Assembly: GCF_039909015.1 (NCBI RefSeq)
Contig: NZ_CP150919.1
Location: forward strand, 5,432,501-5,496,500
Source of the DNA: Pseudomonas grandcourensis
GTDB taxonomy: Bacteria > Pseudomonadota > Gammaproteobacteria > Pseudomonadales > Pseudomonadaceae
DNA: 64,000 nt
Direction of reading: 5' to 3'
In this document: positions 16,750 to 27,096 of the stretch, piece after piece
Layout: every line of letters starts with the position of its first letter
How positions within the stretch are numbered: the stretch's first letter is position 1
Made by a program: the position numbers and the translations under genes
The notes under the pieces: generated by a model
What the model was told of the DNA's origin: nothing
Databases searched by the model: none
What the model saw: the letters and a program-made list of their open reading frames with translations, nothing else

Positions 16750-18888
16750 ATGTTCGACTCACTGTCCATCCGCCTGAAAATCGTCCTGCTGTCCGGTCTG
16801 TGCCTGCTGGGCGTAGTCGCCTTGATAGTGGGTATGAACATCTACCAGACCAATCAGAACGATGACCTGGTCAGCGACTCCAGCAGCACAATGCTCACCG
16901 CCAGTGGACAGGACCTGCTCCAGGCCAAGGCCGCCGAGCAAGCGGTGCGGGTGCAAAAGACCTTCGGTGAAACCCTGACGGTGGTGACCGCCCTCGCGGA
17001 CCAGATCCAGGGCATGCGCAACCTGGCCGCCAAGCGCGAGCTTGCGCCCGGCGTCTTGCGAGAAGAGTTGAACCAGAGCCTGAAAACCGCGTTCGAGCGC
17101 AACGGCAAAGTGCTGGGCATCTGGCTGGCGTTCGAACCCAACGGCCTGGATGGCAAGGACAGCGAGTTCGTCGATGACGCCGCCCGCCAGTCCAACGAGA
17201 TCGGTCGTTTCGCCACCTACTGGAGCCGTGCCGGTGGTGAGTCACTGAACACGATCATGGTCGAAGAGGACATGACCAAAACTACCCTGAACCTCAGCGG
17301 CACGCCGTACAACGTCTGGTACACCTGCCCGCGGGACAGCAAGCGCACCTGCCTGCTCGACCCCTACGCCGATACGGTCGGCGGCAAGGAAGTGTTGATG
17401 ACCACCATTTCCGTACCGCTGCTGGTGGAGGGCAAGTCCATCGGCGTGGTCGGTATCGACATCGCCCTCGACGCCCTGCAAGCGGCGGCGGTCAACTCCC
17501 AACGCGACCTGTTCAACAGTGCCGGGCACATGCTCATCGTTTCCGGCACTGGCGTGCTGGCCGCCTACAGTGTCGATGCCGGCAAAGTCGGCAAGAACAT
17601 CGGCGATGCCCTGGGCGGCGATGGCAAGGACATCCTGCAATTGGTCGCCAATGGCGCGCCGAAGATTCTCCAGCAAGGCGATCTGATCCGCGCGGTGTAC
17701 CCGGTCAGCCCGATTGCCGACGCCAAGGCCTGGGCCGTGGTGATCGACCTGCCCAAACAAGTGCTGCTGGCCGACTCGGTGAAGCTGCAAGCAGTCCTCG
17801 ACGATGCCCAGCAAAGCGGCACGCTCAAGGCGCTGTCGGTGGCGGTGATTGCCGGCTTGCTCGGGCTATTGCTGATGTGGCTCACCGCGTCCGGCGTGAC
17901 CCGCCCGATCAACAGCGTGGCCGACATGCTCAAGGCGATTGCCAGCGGCGACGGCGACCTGACCCAGCGTCTGCACTACAGCAAAAAGGACGAACTGGGC
18001 GAACTGGTCAGCTGGTTCAACCGCTTCCTGGACAAGCTGCAACCGACCATCGCGCAGATCAAGCAAAGCATCACCGATGCCCGTGGCACCGCCGACCAGT
18101 CTTCGGAAATCGCCCGCCAGACCAGTGAAGGCATGCAGGTGCAGTTCCGCGAAATCGACCAGGTCGCCACGGCGTCCAACGAAATGAGCGCCACCGCCCA
18201 CGATGTCGCCAACAGCGCCTCGAACGCGGCCAATGCGGCGAAAGGTGCCGACCAGTCGGCCCGCGACGGCATGTCGATCATCGAGCGCAGCACCCGCGAC
18301 ATCAATCAACTGGCCGAAGAAGTCAGCAAGGCCGTGACCGAAGTCGAGGCCCTGGCAGTCAACAGCGAGCAGATCGGTTCGGTGCTGGAGGTGATTCGCA
18401 GCATCGCCGAGCAAACCAACCTGCTGGCGCTCAACGCCGCCATCGAAGCCGCCCGTGCCGGTGAAAGCGGTCGTGGCTTCGCGGTGGTCGCCGATGAAGT
18501 GCGCAACCTGGCCAAACGCACCCAGGACTCGGTGGAAGAAATTCGCCTGGTGATCGAACGCATCCAGAGCGGCACCCGCGGCGTGGTCGCCACCATGCAC
18601 TCAAGCCAGACCCAGGCCCACAGCAACGCCGGGCAGATCCAGCAGGCGGTCCAGGCCTTGGGCAAGATCAGCGATGCGGTCACCGTGATCAGCGACATGA
18701 ACCTGCAAATCGCCAGCGCCGCCGAACAGCAAAGCGCCGTCGCCGAAGAGGTCAACCGCAACGTCTCGGCGATCCGCACCGTCACCGAAACCCTGACCGG
18801 CCAGGCCACGGAATCGGCGCAGATCAGCAGCCAGCTCAACTCCCTGACCACTCACCAGATGAAGTTGATGGATCAGTTCCGCGTTTAA
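16750..18888 (+). CDS. Methyl-accepting chemotaxis protein with periplasmic dCache sensor
   Basis: Inner-membrane chemoreceptor of 712 residues. TM1 about 11-30, a long periplasmic region about 31-365 with double-Cache features ([47 protein letters not shown]-like [19 protein letters not shown]), TM2 about 367-388 ([17 protein letters not shown]), HAMP about 390-440, and a cytoplasmic signalling domain with the hairpin tip [40 protein letters not shown]. The ligand is unknown: I do not see the amino-acid-binding motif of the PctA group. It stands alone between the orphan pair and a CoA-transferase gene, with a REP pair downstream. Confidence 0.92.
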   Translation: MFDSLSIRLKIVLLSGLCLLGVVALIVGMNIYQTNQNDDLVSDSSSTMLTASGQDLLQAKAAEQAVRVQKTFGETLTVVTALADQIQGMRNLAAKRELAPGVLREELNQSLKTAFERNGKVLGIWLAFEPNGLDGKDSEFVDDAARQSNEIGRFATYWSRAGGESLNTIMVEEDMTKTTLNLSGTPYNVWYTCPRDSKRTCLLDPYADTVGGKEVLMTTISVPLLVEGKSIGVVGIDIALDALQAAAVNSQRDLFNSAGHMLIVSGTGVLAAYSVDAGKVGKNIGDALGGDGKDILQLVANGAPKILQQGDLIRAVYPVSPIADAKAWAVVIDLPKQVLLADSVKLQAVLDDAQQSGTLKALSVAVIAGLLGLLLMWLTASGVTRPINSVADMLKAIASGDGDLTQRLHYSKKDELGELVSWFNRFLDKLQPTIAQIKQSITDARGTADQSSEIARQTSEGMQVQFREIDQVATASNEMSATAHDVANSASNAANAAKGADQSARDGMSIIERSTRDINQLAEEVSKAVTEVEALAVNSEQIGSVLEVIRSIAEQTNLLALNAAIEAARAGESGRGFAVVADEVRNLAKRTQDSVEEIRLVIERIQSGTRGVVATMHSSQTQAHSNAGQIQQAVQALGKISDAVTVISDMNLQIASAAEQQSAVAEEVNRNVSAIRTVTETLTGQATESAQISSQLNSLTTHQMKLMDQFRV

Positions 18889-18908
18889 AGAAACTACCGA
18901 AGATCCCC

Positions 18909-18998
18909 TGTGGGAGCGAGCTTGCTCGCGATAGCGGTCTTTCAATCAACATTGATGTTGAATGTAGTTCCGTCTTCGCGAGCAAGCCCGCTCCCACA
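18909..18998. repeat. REP element pair (family A)
   Basis: Inverted copies beginning TGTGGGAGCGAGCTTGCTCG and ending AGCAAGCCCGCTCCCACA around about 35 bases, directly downstream of the chemoreceptor gene. Confidence 0.85.
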
Positions 18999-19062
18999 AA
19001 GGGATGTCATCGGGACTCGAGTTTTGATCTAAGATCTGGCTCTCACTCCGGAGAGCCCTTCG

Positions 19063-20412
19063 ATGACTGATCTGCTCACGTCCATTCAAGCCGCACTCGG
19101 TTTGCCTCACACCCCGGTTCCATTCACCTCCAGCGGCGCCCTGCCCTCGGCGTTTGCCGTTACGGATCTGGCCTGCGCCAGCATCGCTGCCGCAGGCCAC
19201 GCCGCCAGCGATCTGTTGCACCAGCAAACCGGGCACCTGCCCGACCTTGAGGTCGACCGACGCCTCGCATCATTCTGGTTCTCAACCTCGATTCGTCCGC
19301 TTGACTGGAGCGTTCCGCCGCTGTGGGACCCTATCGCCGGTGACTACGCCACCCGCGATGGCTGGATTCGCCTGCATACCAATGCGCCTCATCACCGCGC
19401 CGCTGCCGAAAGCGTGCTCGGTGCCTGTAGCGACCGCGCCGCGATGGCCGGCAAAGTGGCTCGATGGGCGAACAGCGAGCTGGAGCAGGCGGTGGTCGAG
19501 GCCGGTGGTTGCGCCGCCGAAATGCGTACCTGGGAACAATGGCAGGTCCATCCTCAAGGCCAGGCGGTCAATGCCGAACCCTTGGTTCTGTTCGCCAACC
19601 ACCCAATCCAGAGCCGCAAACTGTGGACAGGTTCAGTGGCTCGACCACTGGCCGGCATCAAGGTACTGGACTTGACCCGAGTACTGGCAGGCCCCATCGC
19701 CAGTCGCTTTCTGGCAGGCCTGGGCGCCGATGTCTTGCGCATCGATCCGCCGACCTGGAACGAGCCTGGGGTGGTGCCGGAAGTCACCCTGGGAAAACGT
19801 TGCGCGCGTCTTGATCTGAACGACAGGTCCGATCGCGCCGTATTCGACTCCCTGCTCAAGGACTCCGACATTCTGCTCCACGGCTATCGCGCCGATGCGC
19901 TGGAACGACTTGGCCTGGGCATGAATGAGCGTCGGCAACTGAACCCAGGCCTGATCGATGTTTGCCTAAACGCCTATGGCTGGAGCGGCCCCTGGCAAAA
20001 CCGGCGGGGCTTCGACAGCCTGGTGCAGATGAGCAGCGGCATTGCCGAAGCGGGCATGCGCTGGAAGCAGGCGGACAAGCCGACGCCATTGCCGGTGCAG
20101 GCCCTCGATCACGCCACCGGGTACTTGATGGCGGCCAGTGCGATCCGGTTGTTGGCACAGCGGTTGAACGACGGTACGGGGGGCTCGGCACGATTGTCGT
20201 TGGCGCGTACGGCGAGGTTGTTGATCGAGCAAGGTGCCGGCCCGGATGAGCCGCTGCGCGCCGAAGACCAAAACGATCAGGGGATTCAGGTTGAACAAAC
20301 ATCCTGGGGGCCGGCGCATCGGTTGCATGTGCCGCTTAAGATGACGGGGATACCGTTGCAATGGACATTGCCAGCAACTGATTTGGGTTCACATCGCGCG
20401 CAGTGGTGGTGA
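19063..20412 (+). CDS. CaiB/BaiF-family CoA-transferase with apparently permuted domain order
   Basis: A 449-residue member of the class III CoA-transferases, which move CoA between carboxylic acids. The standard N-terminal start of the family, PLAGIKVLDLTRVLAGPIASRFLAGLGADVLRI, occurs only at about residue 195, followed by LHGYRADALERLGLG with a candidate catalytic Asp and by YGWSGPW and QALDHATGYLMAA. The first 190 residues contain ATRDGWIRLHTNAPHHR and WANSELEQAVVEAGGCAAEM, which look like the family's C-terminal small-domain part. The order therefore seems rearranged. The substrate is unknown. It stands alone, flanked by REP pairs. The ATG at 19063 follows CCGGAGAG. Confidence 0.82.
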   Translation: MTDLLTSIQAALGLPHTPVPFTSSGALPSAFAVTDLACASIAAAGHAASDLLHQQTGHLPDLEVDRRLASFWFSTSIRPLDWSVPPLWDPIAGDYATRDGWIRLHTNAPHHRAAAESVLGACSDRAAMAGKVARWANSELEQAVVEAGGCAAEMRTWEQWQVHPQGQAVNAEPLVLFANHPIQSRKLWTGSVARPLAGIKVLDLTRVLAGPIASRFLAGLGADVLRIDPPTWNEPGVVPEVTLGKRCARLDLNDRSDRAVFDSLLKDSDILLHGYRADALERLGLGMNERRQLNPGLIDVCLNAYGWSGPWQNRRGFDSLVQMSSGIAEAGMRWKQADKPTPLPVQALDHATGYLMAASAIRLLAQRLNDGTGGSARLSLARTARLLIEQGAGPDEPLRAEDQNDQGIQVEQTSWGPAHRLHVPLKMTGIPLQWTLPATDLGSHRAQWW

Positions 20413-20421
20413 CCGTCAGAT

Positions 20422-20510
20422 CGCCTTCGCGGGCAAGCCCGCTCCCACAGGGACTGCGTTTTTCCTGACTATCGCGATCAAATGTGGGAGCGGGCTTGCC
20501 CGCGAAGGCG
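20422..20510. repeat. REP element pair (family A, opposite inward orientation)
   Basis: Copies with the core TTCGCGGGCAAGCCCGCTCC and its reverse complement flank about 33 bases. Here the order of the half-sites is reversed relative to the other family A pairs. Located between the convergent CoA-transferase and glycosylase genes. Confidence 0.85.
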
Positions 20511-20541
20511 TCAGGACTGCCAGTACAAATTCCGGATCAGC

Positions 20542-21405
20542 TCAGTCCGCCCGACTCAACGAAGTCCACAGCACCTGCGCCGCATACCCTCGATAAGGCC
20601 GCCACCCTTCAGCCCGCTGCAATAGCTGCCTGGCTGTCACCGGTCCACCCTCCAGCGCCGCCAACGCATTGATCAACCCCACGTCACCATTGGGAAACCC
20701 ATCCATCTCCCGCAACTGACGCAAGGCAATATATTGCGCCGTCCAGTCACCAATCCCGTGCAAGGCCAGAAGCCGCGCTACGCCCCCTTCCCGGCCGGGC
20801 TCAAACAATCGCGGATCATCGAGCAGTTCCTGAGCCACTCCCGACAAGGTCCGGCCTCGGCTTTTCGGCATGCCCAGCGCGGCCAGATCTGCGTCCGCCA
20901 AAACCCTGGCCTGGGGAAAGACATGGGTCACTCCCGGTAACGCGGAACTCAACGGCGTGCCGTACTGCGCAACCAGTTTGCCCGCCAACCGGATCGCCGC
21001 CACCACCGTAATCTGCTGTCCCAGTACCGCGCGAATCGCCAGCTCCAACCCATCCCACGCCCCCGGTACACGCAGGCCCGGGCGTTCGGCAATCAACCGC
21101 GCCATCAGCGGATCAACCGTCAGGTGCCGGTGAATCGTGGACAGGTCGGCATCCAGGTCGAACATTCGCCGCACTCGCGCAACGATCTCGGGCACGGCAG
21201 CAGCCTCCGGAAAGTCCAGATTCAGCTCAAGTGCATCGGATGCAACAGGCCGGATCGAAAACGTACCGTGAACGCCATGCACGTCGATGCTGCGCGAGTA
21301 GACACCCTCGACCACGGTTTCCAGACCCACAATCGCCCGCGCCGACAAGAACCCCAGCAAAGCAGGCCAGTCATAGGGCGGCTGGTACGCCAGCAACAAC
21401 CTCAC
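20542..21405 (-). CDS. alkA: DNA-3-methyladenine glycosylase II (AlkA-type)
   Basis: Base-excision repair glycosylase of 287 residues that removes alkylated purines. The N-terminal part resembles AlkA_N (YSRSIDVHGVHGTFSI, LELNLDFPEAAAVPEIVARVRRMFDLDAD), then helices AIRAVLGQQITVVAA, and the helix-hairpin-helix LLALHGIGDWTAQYIALRQL followed by FPNGDVGL, whose Asp (about 241) is the expected catalytic residue. No Ada-type regulatory domain is fused. The GTG start shares GTGA with the stop codon of the upstream arcD paralogue, so the repair gene is translationally coupled to an amino-acid antiporter, an unusual pairing. Confidence 0.9.
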   Translation of the reverse strand: MRLLLAYQPPYDWPALLGFLSARAIVGLETVVEGVYSRSIDVHGVHGTFSIRPVASDALELNLDFPEAAAVPEIVARVRRMFDLDADLSTIHRHLTVDPLMARLIAERPGLRVPGAWDGLELAIRAVLGQQITVVAAIRLAGKLVAQYGTPLSSALPGVTHVFPQARVLADADLAALGMPKSRGRTLSGVAQELLDDPRLFEPGREGGVARLLALHGIGDWTAQYIALRQLREMDGFPNGDVGLINALAALEGGPVTARQLLQRAEGWRPYRGYAAQVLWTSLSRAD

Positions 21406-22829
21406 AGGCTGAGCACCCCGCTGTACAACCCATAAGCCGCCAGCCCCGCACCACCGATGACGCAGGTAAAAATGCCTTTCTCGACCACCGTGAACAGCGG
21501 CTTGCCCTGCTCATTACGAGCCTTGGCAAACAGGATCACACCCGGCGCATACAGCAGCGCCGACAACAGCAAATACTTCAGGCCGCCGGCATATAGCAAC
21601 CACACTGCATAGCCCAGGGCGATGCCACCGATCAGCAAATCCTTGATCCGCTCGGCGGGCGCCTGTTGATAGGTTTCACCCCGCGCGCACAACAACACCG
21701 CATAGGCCGCCGACCACAAGTACGGCACCAGAATCATCGAGGACGCCAGATAAATCAGGCTGGTGTAGGTGCCAGCGGAAAACAGCGTGATCAGCAGGAA
21801 CAGCTGGATCATCGAGTTGGTCAGCCACATCGCATTGACCGGCACATGGTTGGCGTTTTCCTTGGTCAGGAATGCCGGCATGGTCTTGTCTTTCGCCGTG
21901 GCGAACAGGATTTCGGCGCACAGCAGCGCCCAGGACAACAAGGCCCCCAACAGCGAGATCGCCAGGCCGACGCTGATCAGCAACGCCCCCCAGGGGCCGA
22001 CGATATGTTCAAGCACCGCCGCCAGCGAGGGGTTCTGCAATTTCGCCAGTTGCGGCTGGGACATTATCCCCAGCGACAGCACGTTCACCAGCACCAGCAG
22101 CGCCAATACCCCAATGAACCCGATCACCGTCGCCCGGCCCACGTCGGAACGTTTCTCCGCCCGGGCCGAATAGACACTGGCGCCCTCGATACCGATAAAC
22201 ACGAACACAGTGACCAGCATCATGTGCCGAACCTGGTTCATCACACTGCCGAATTCCGGGTTGCTGCGCCCCCAGATATCGAGGGTAAAGATGTCCGCCT
22301 TGAACGCCACGGCGGCAATTACGATGAACATGATCAGCGGCACGATCTTGGCCACGGTGGTCACTTGATTGATGAACGCAGCCTCCTTGATCCCGCGCAG
22401 CACCACAAAATGCACGGTCCAGAGCAACACCGAAGCGCAGACGATAGCGATCGGTGTGTTGCCTTCACCAAAGACCGGAACGAAATAACCGAGGGTACTG
22501 AACAGCAGCACGAAGTAGCCGACGTTGCCCAGCCAGGCGCTGATCCAGTAGCCCCAAGCCGAAGAAAAACCCATGTAGTTGCCGAACCCGGCCTTGGCGT
22601 AGGCGTATACCCCGGAGTCCAGCTCCGGCTTGCGATTGGCCAGGGTCTGGAACACGAACGCCAGGGTCAGCATGCCGACGGCGGTGATTGCCCAACCGAT
22701 CAGGATCGCCCCGGCATCGGCCCTGGCCGCCATGTTTTGCGGCAGGGAAAAAATCCCGCCACCGATCATCGAACCTACCACCAACGCGATCAATGCGCTC
22801 AGGCGAAGCTTGCTCGGTGATTGCGCCAT
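21402..22829 (-). CDS. arcD2: Arginine/ornithine antiporter ArcD paralogue (second copy)
   Basis: A 475-residue APC-family membrane antiporter of about 12-13 TM segments. It aligns without gaps along its whole length to the ArcD encoded at 23271-24698, with roughly three quarters or more of the residues identical by eye. Shared stretches include VVGSMIGGGIFSLPQNMAA, FSSAWGYWISAWLGNVGYF and the EGASVYSARAEKRSDVG segment. It is read away from the arc genes, across a 441-base AT-rich spacer, and overlaps the downstream alkA by four bases. It probably exchanges arginine for ornithine or a related cationic amino acid; which substrate separates it from the first copy is unknown. Confidence 0.88.
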   Translation of the reverse strand: MAQSPSKLRLSALIALVVGSMIGGGIFSLPQNMAARADAGAILIGWAITAVGMLTLAFVFQTLANRKPELDSGVYAYAKAGFGNYMGFSSAWGYWISAWLGNVGYFVLLFSTLGYFVPVFGEGNTPIAIVCASVLLWTVHFVVLRGIKEAAFINQVTTVAKIVPLIMFIVIAAVAFKADIFTLDIWGRSNPEFGSVMNQVRHMMLVTVFVFIGIEGASVYSARAEKRSDVGRATVIGFIGVLALLVLVNVLSLGIMSQPQLAKLQNPSLAAVLEHIVGPWGALLISVGLAISLLGALLSWALLCAEILFATAKDKTMPAFLTKENANHVPVNAMWLTNSMIQLFLLITLFSAGTYTSLIYLASSMILVPYLWSAAYAVLLCARGETYQQAPAERIKDLLIGGIALGYAVWLLYAGGLKYLLLSALLYAPGVILFAKARNEQGKPLFTVVEKGIFTCVIGGAGLAAYGLYSGVLSL

Positions 22830-23270
22830 CGTTGCATCTCCATTTCTGTGGGGGCGACAACTGCCGCGAGATCGTCACATAACAGGCGTCAACTAAACTG
22901 TTGAAGAGTAATAACGTTTATTGGATAACGCCAACATGCGTCTTTTTACTTGCACAAAACGGCTATTAGAGGCGCCGATATAATCATTTGTTGTATACGT
23001 TTTTCTAATACTTCCATTTTGTACAAAAAACCCGAATGGAAAATTTGCGAATTCTGAAAAACCAACTAGCGTCATAATTCGAAACAAACTCTAAAAGTAC
23101 TGAAATAATATACAAAAGGCTCTAAAACAAGCATTACAGGCAGCCGCCTTGCAAATGATGGCACTCGGCCAACAAACTGGGAACGCTCTCATTTAGTGAT
23201 CCAAGTCAGCTGATTGGATAGCCAACAGAATTAGTCTGTTGCCTCTCTTCTCCTGCATTGGAGTCATGCA
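22830..23270. other. AT-rich divergent spacer between the two arcD genes
   Basis: 441 gene-free bases, markedly AT-rich from about 22890 to 23130 against a GC-rich background. Visible elements: TCAAC-N6-GTTGA at 22889-22904, the palindrome TTTTGTACAAAA at 23017-23028, and a degenerate Anr-like site at 23196-23209. Both arcD promoters must lie here. The base composition would suit nucleoid-protein (MvaT-like) binding, which is inference. Confidence 0.6.
23196..23209 (+). promoter_or_regulatory. Candidate degenerate Anr box before arcD
   Basis: GTGATCCAAGTCAG has the TGAT-N4-(A/G)TCA core of the Anr/FNR box (consensus TTGAT-N4-ATCAA) with the outer bases mismatched, ending 61 bases before the arcD start. 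Anr activates the arginine deiminase operon in P. aeruginosa; no better match is visible upstream of arcD. Confidence 0.3.
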
Positions 23271-24698
23271 ATGTCTGAAGCTCCCGGAAAACTGAAACTC
23301 GGCGCGCTGGTTGCGTTAGTCGTGGGTTCGATGATTGGTGGCGGGATCTTTTCCCTGCCACAAAACATGGCGGCCAGCGCGGATGTCGGCGCCATTCTGA
23401 TCGGTTGGGCGATCACCGCCGTCGGCATGTTGACCCTGGCGTTCGTGTTCCAGACCCTGGCCAACCGCAAACCCGATCTGGATGGCGGGGTGTACGCCTA
23501 CGCCAAGGCCGGTTTCGGCGACTACATGGGCTTCTCGTCCGCCTGGGGGTACTGGATCAGTGCCTGGCTGGGCAACGTTGGCTACTTCGTCTTGCTGTTC
23601 AGCACGCTCGGCTACTTCTTTCCGCTATTTGGGGAGGGGAATACCCCTGCCGCCGTGATCGGTGCCTCGGTGCTGCTCTGGGCCGTACATTTCCTCGTGC
23701 TGCGAGGAATAAAGGAAGCAGCGTTCATCAACCTGGTGACCACCGTCGCCAAGATCGTGCCGCTGCTGCTGTTCATGTTGATTGCGCTGTTCGCTTTCAA
23801 ACTGGACATCTTCACCGCCGACATCTGGGGCCTGAAGAACCCGGACCTGGGCAGCGTGATGGACCAGGTGCGCAAGATGATGCTGGTCACCGTGTGGGTG
23901 TTCATCGGCATCGAAGGCGCGAGCATCTTTTCGGCCCGCGCGGAAAAACGCAGCGATGTGGGTAAGGCCACCGTGATCGGCTTTGTCACCGTGCTGCTGT
24001 TTTTGGTTCTGGTCAACGTGCTGTCGCTGGGGATCATGACCCAGCCGGAACTGGCCAAACTGCAGAACCCCTCGATGGCCGCCGTGCTGGAACACGTGGT
24101 CGGTCACTGGGGCGCGGTGCTGATCAGCGTCGGTTTGATCATCTCGTTGCTGGGGGCGTTGCTGTCGTGGGTGCTGCTGTGCGCGGAGATCATGTTCGCC
24201 GCCGCCAAGGACCACACCATGCCGGCGTTTTTGCGCAAGGAAAACGCCAACCATGTACCGGTCAACGCCCTGTGGCTGACCAATGCCATGGTCCAGGTTT
24301 TCCTGATCATCACGCTGTTCTCCGCCAGCACTTACCTGTCGCTGATCTACCTCGCCACCTCGATGATCCTGGTGCCTTACCTGTGGTCGGCGGCCTACGC
24401 CTTGCTGTTGGCGGTGCGTGGCGAAAGCTACGAAGGCGCGGCGGGCGAGCGGCAGAAGGATCTCATCATCGGTGCGGTGGCAGTGATCTACGCGATCTGG
24501 CTGCTGTACGCCGGCGGCATCAAGTACCTGCTGCTGTCCGCCCTGCTCTACGCCCCCGGCGTGATCCTGTTCGCCAAGGCCAAGCTGGAAATAAACAAAC
24601 CGGTTTTCACCAACGTCGAGAAGCTGATTTTCGCTGCAGTGGTCGTCGGCGCCGTGGTGGCGGCCTACGGTCTCTACGACGGTTTCCTGACTCTGTAA
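23271..24698 (+). CDS. arcD: Arginine/ornithine antiporter
   Basis: A 475-residue inner-membrane antiporter of the APC superfamily, about 12-13 TM segments, that imports arginine in exchange for ornithine for the arginine deiminase pathway. The first TM carries the substrate-binding glycine motif VGSMIGGGIFSLPQNMA. It is the first gene of arcD-arcA-arcB-arcC: arcA follows after 33 bases, matching the known order in Pseudomonas. The ATG lies after GGAG with suitable spacing. A near-identical paralogue is read in the opposite direction upstream. Confidence 0.95.
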   Translation: MSEAPGKLKLGALVALVVGSMIGGGIFSLPQNMAASADVGAILIGWAITAVGMLTLAFVFQTLANRKPDLDGGVYAYAKAGFGDYMGFSSAWGYWISAWLGNVGYFVLLFSTLGYFFPLFGEGNTPAAVIGASVLLWAVHFLVLRGIKEAAFINLVTTVAKIVPLLLFMLIALFAFKLDIFTADIWGLKNPDLGSVMDQVRKMMLVTVWVFIGIEGASIFSARAEKRSDVGKATVIGFVTVLLFLVLVNVLSLGIMTQPELAKLQNPSMAAVLEHVVGHWGAVLISVGLIISLLGALLSWVLLCAEIMFAAAKDHTMPAFLRKENANHVPVNALWLTNAMVQVFLIITLFSASTYLSLIYLATSMILVPYLWSAAYALLLAVRGESYEGAAGERQKDLIIGAVAVIYAIWLLYAGGIKYLLLSALLYAPGVILFAKAKLEINKPVFTNVEKLIFAAVVVGAVVAAYGLYDGFLTL

Positions 24699-24731
24699 CA
24701 ACCCTGTTTAGTCATCTGGAGGATCACTGTA

Positions 24732-25988
24732 ATGACCAAGGAAAAAGTTAAGTACGGCGTCCATTCCGAAGCCGGCAAACTGCGCAAAGTCATGGTTTGC
24801 TCCCCCGGCCTGGCCCATCAGCGGCTGACCCCGAACAACTGCGATGAACTGCTGTTCGACGATGTGCTGTGGGTGGCCCAGGCCAAGCGCGACCACTTCG
24901 ACTTCGTCACCAAAATGCGCGAACGCAACATCGATGTGCTGGAAATGCACAACCTGCTGACCGACATCGTCGCCATTCCCGAAGCCCTGGACTGGATTCT
25001 GGAACGCAAGATCACCGCCAACTCGGTGGGGCTGGGCCTGATCAACGAAACGGCCTCGTGGCTGCGCAGCCTGGAGCCGCGCAAGATCGCCGAGTTCCTG
25101 ATCGGCGGCGTATCGGGTGACGATTTGCCCACCAGTTTCGGCGGCAAGGCCATCGAGATGTTCCGCGACTTCCTCGGCAACTCCAGCTTCATCCTGCCGC
25201 CGTTGCCCAACACCCAGTTCACCCGCGATACCACCTGCTGGATCTACGGTGGCGTCACCCTCAACCCGATGTACTGGCCGGCGCGCCGTCAGGAAACCCT
25301 GCTGGCCACCGCCATCTACAAGTTCCACCCCGAGTTCACCAACGCCGACTTCCAGATCTGGTACGGCGACCCGGACAAAGAACATGGCAACTCCACCCTT
25401 GAGGGCGGTGATGTGATGCCGATCGGCAACGGCGTGGTGTTGATCGGCATGGGCGAACGCTCGTCGCGACAGGCCATTGCCCAACTGGCGGTGAACCTGT
25501 TCAAAAACAAGGCCGTCGAGAAAGTGATTGTCGCCGGCCTGCCGAAATCCCGCGCGGCGATGCACCTGGACACCGTGTTCAGCTTCTGCGATCGCGACCT
25601 CGTCACGATCTTCCCGGAAGTGGTGAACCAGATTGTCGCCTTCACCCTGCGTCCCGATGAAAGCAAGGCGGGCGGCATCGACATCCGTCGCGAAGAAACC
25701 AACTTCCTCGACACCGTCGCCCAGGCCCTGAACCTCAAGGCCCTGCGCGTGGTGGAAACCGGCGGCAACAGCTTCGCCGCCGAACGCGAGCAATGGGACG
25801 ACGGCAACAACGTAGTGGCTGTGGAACCGGGCGTGGTCATCGGCTACGACCGCAATACCTACACCAACACCCTGCTGCGCAAGGCCGGCGTGGAAGTGAT
25901 CACCATCAGCGCCGGCGAACTCGGCCGGGGACGGGGCGGTGGCCATTGCATGACCTGCCCGATCATCCGCGATCCGATTGACTACTAA
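24732..25988 (+). CDS. arcA: Arginine deiminase
   Basis: Hydrolyses arginine to citrulline and ammonia, first step of the anaerobic ATP-yielding arginine deiminase pathway. The 418-residue protein shows the guanidino-modifying fold motifs [37 protein letters not shown] and the C-terminal [17 protein letters not shown] with nucleophile Cys406, the same number as in the P. aeruginosa enzyme. The ATG has a strong GGAGGA Shine-Dalgarno. It lies between arcD and arcB and is surely part of one operon with them. Confidence 0.97.
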   Translation: MTKEKVKYGVHSEAGKLRKVMVCSPGLAHQRLTPNNCDELLFDDVLWVAQAKRDHFDFVTKMRERNIDVLEMHNLLTDIVAIPEALDWILERKITANSVGLGLINETASWLRSLEPRKIAEFLIGGVSGDDLPTSFGGKAIEMFRDFLGNSSFILPPLPNTQFTRDTTCWIYGGVTLNPMYWPARRQETLLATAIYKFHPEFTNADFQIWYGDPDKEHGNSTLEGGDVMPIGNGVVLIGMGERSSRQAIAQLAVNLFKNKAVEKVIVAGLPKSRAAMHLDTVFSFCDRDLVTIFPEVVNQIVAFTLRPDESKAGGIDIRREETNFLDTVAQALNLKALRVVETGGNSFAAEREQWDDGNNVVAVEPGVVIGYDRNTYTNTLLRKAGVEVITISAGELGRGRGGGHCMTCPIIRDPIDY

Positions 25989-26069
25989 CCTATTACCTTG
26001 GCCCGCGCTGCCCTCTACCCAAGGGCATGCGCAGGCCAAGGGGATAACCGACACCTTAGGAGATCCAAA

Positions 26070-27080
26070 ATGGCGTTCAATATCCATAACCGCAATCTGC
26101 TGAGCCTGGAACACCACACCCCTCGCGAATTGCGCTACCTGCTCGACCTGTCCCGCGACCTCAAGCGTGCCAAGTACACCGGCACCGAACAGCAGCATCT
26201 CAAGGGCAACAACATCGCGCTGATCTTCGAGAAAACCTCGACCCGCACCCGCTGCGCGTTCGAAGTTGCAGCCTATGACCAGGGCGCCAACGTCACCTAC
26301 ATCGACCCGAACTCCTCGCAGATCGGCCACAAGGAAAGCATGAAGGACACCGCCCGCGTGCTCGGGCGCATGTACGACGCCATCGAGTACCGTGGCTTCA
26401 AGCAGGAAATCGTCGAGGAACTGGCCAAGTTCGCCGGCGTGCCGGTGTTCAACGGCCTGACCGACGAATATCACCCGACGCAAATGATCGCCGACGTGCT
26501 GACCATGCGTGAACACGCTGACAAGCCGATCCACGAGATCAGCTACGTCTACCTGGGCGACGCGCGCAACAACATGGGTAACTCCCTGCTGTTGATCGGC
26601 GCCAAGCTCGGCATGGACGTGCGCATCTGCGCCCCGAAAGCCCTGTGGCCGGCGGACGACCTGGTGGCGCGCTGCAAAAAGTACGCTGAAGAAAGTGGTG
26701 CGCGCATCACCCTCACCGAAGACCCGAAAGCGGCGGTCAAGGGTGTGGACTTCATCCACACCGACGTGTGGGTGTCGATGGGCGAGCCGGTTGAAGCCTG
26801 GGCCGAGCGCATCCAGCAACTGCTGCCGTATCAGGTCAACGCCGAACTGATGAAAGCCACCGGCAACCCGCGCACCAAGTTCATGCACTGCCTGCCGGCG
26901 TTCCACAACAGCGATACCAAGATCGGCAAACAGATTGCCGAACAGTACCCGTTCCTGAACAACGGCATCGAAGTGACCGATGACGTGTTCGAGTCGCCGG
27001 CCTGCATCGCCTTCGAGCAAGCGGAAAACCGCATGCACACCATCAAGGCGATTCTGGTGTCGACGCTGGCGGATCTATAA
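26070..27080 (+). CDS. arcB: Catabolic ornithine carbamoyltransferase
   Basis: Catalyses phosphorolysis of citrulline to ornithine and carbamoyl phosphate, second step of the arginine deiminase pathway. The 336-residue protein has the carbamoyl-phosphate-binding STRTR at 57-61, HPTQ in the middle, and HCLPAFH near the C-terminus, as in catabolic OTCases of pseudomonads. I took the ATG at 26070 after TTAGGAGATCC rather than an in-frame start at 25998, which would add 24 residues outside the family. arcA ends 81 bases upstream. Confidence 0.96.
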   Translation: MAFNIHNRNLLSLEHHTPRELRYLLDLSRDLKRAKYTGTEQQHLKGNNIALIFEKTSTRTRCAFEVAAYDQGANVTYIDPNSSQIGHKESMKDTARVLGRMYDAIEYRGFKQEIVEELAKFAGVPVFNGLTDEYHPTQMIADVLTMREHADKPIHEISYVYLGDARNNMGNSLLLIGAKLGMDVRICAPKALWPADDLVARCKKYAEESGARITLTEDPKAAVKGVDFIHTDVWVSMGEPVEAWAERIQQLLPYQVNAELMKATGNPRTKFMHCLPAFHNSDTKIGKQIAEQYPFLNNGIEVTDDVFESPACIAFEQAENRMHTIKAILVSTLADL

Positions 27081-27096
27081 GACCGGCACCGGTCAA

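Noticed and set aside
24708..27038. Minus-strand open frame of 776 codons opposite arcA and arcB
   Set aside because: Shadow of two certain genes in the opposite direction.
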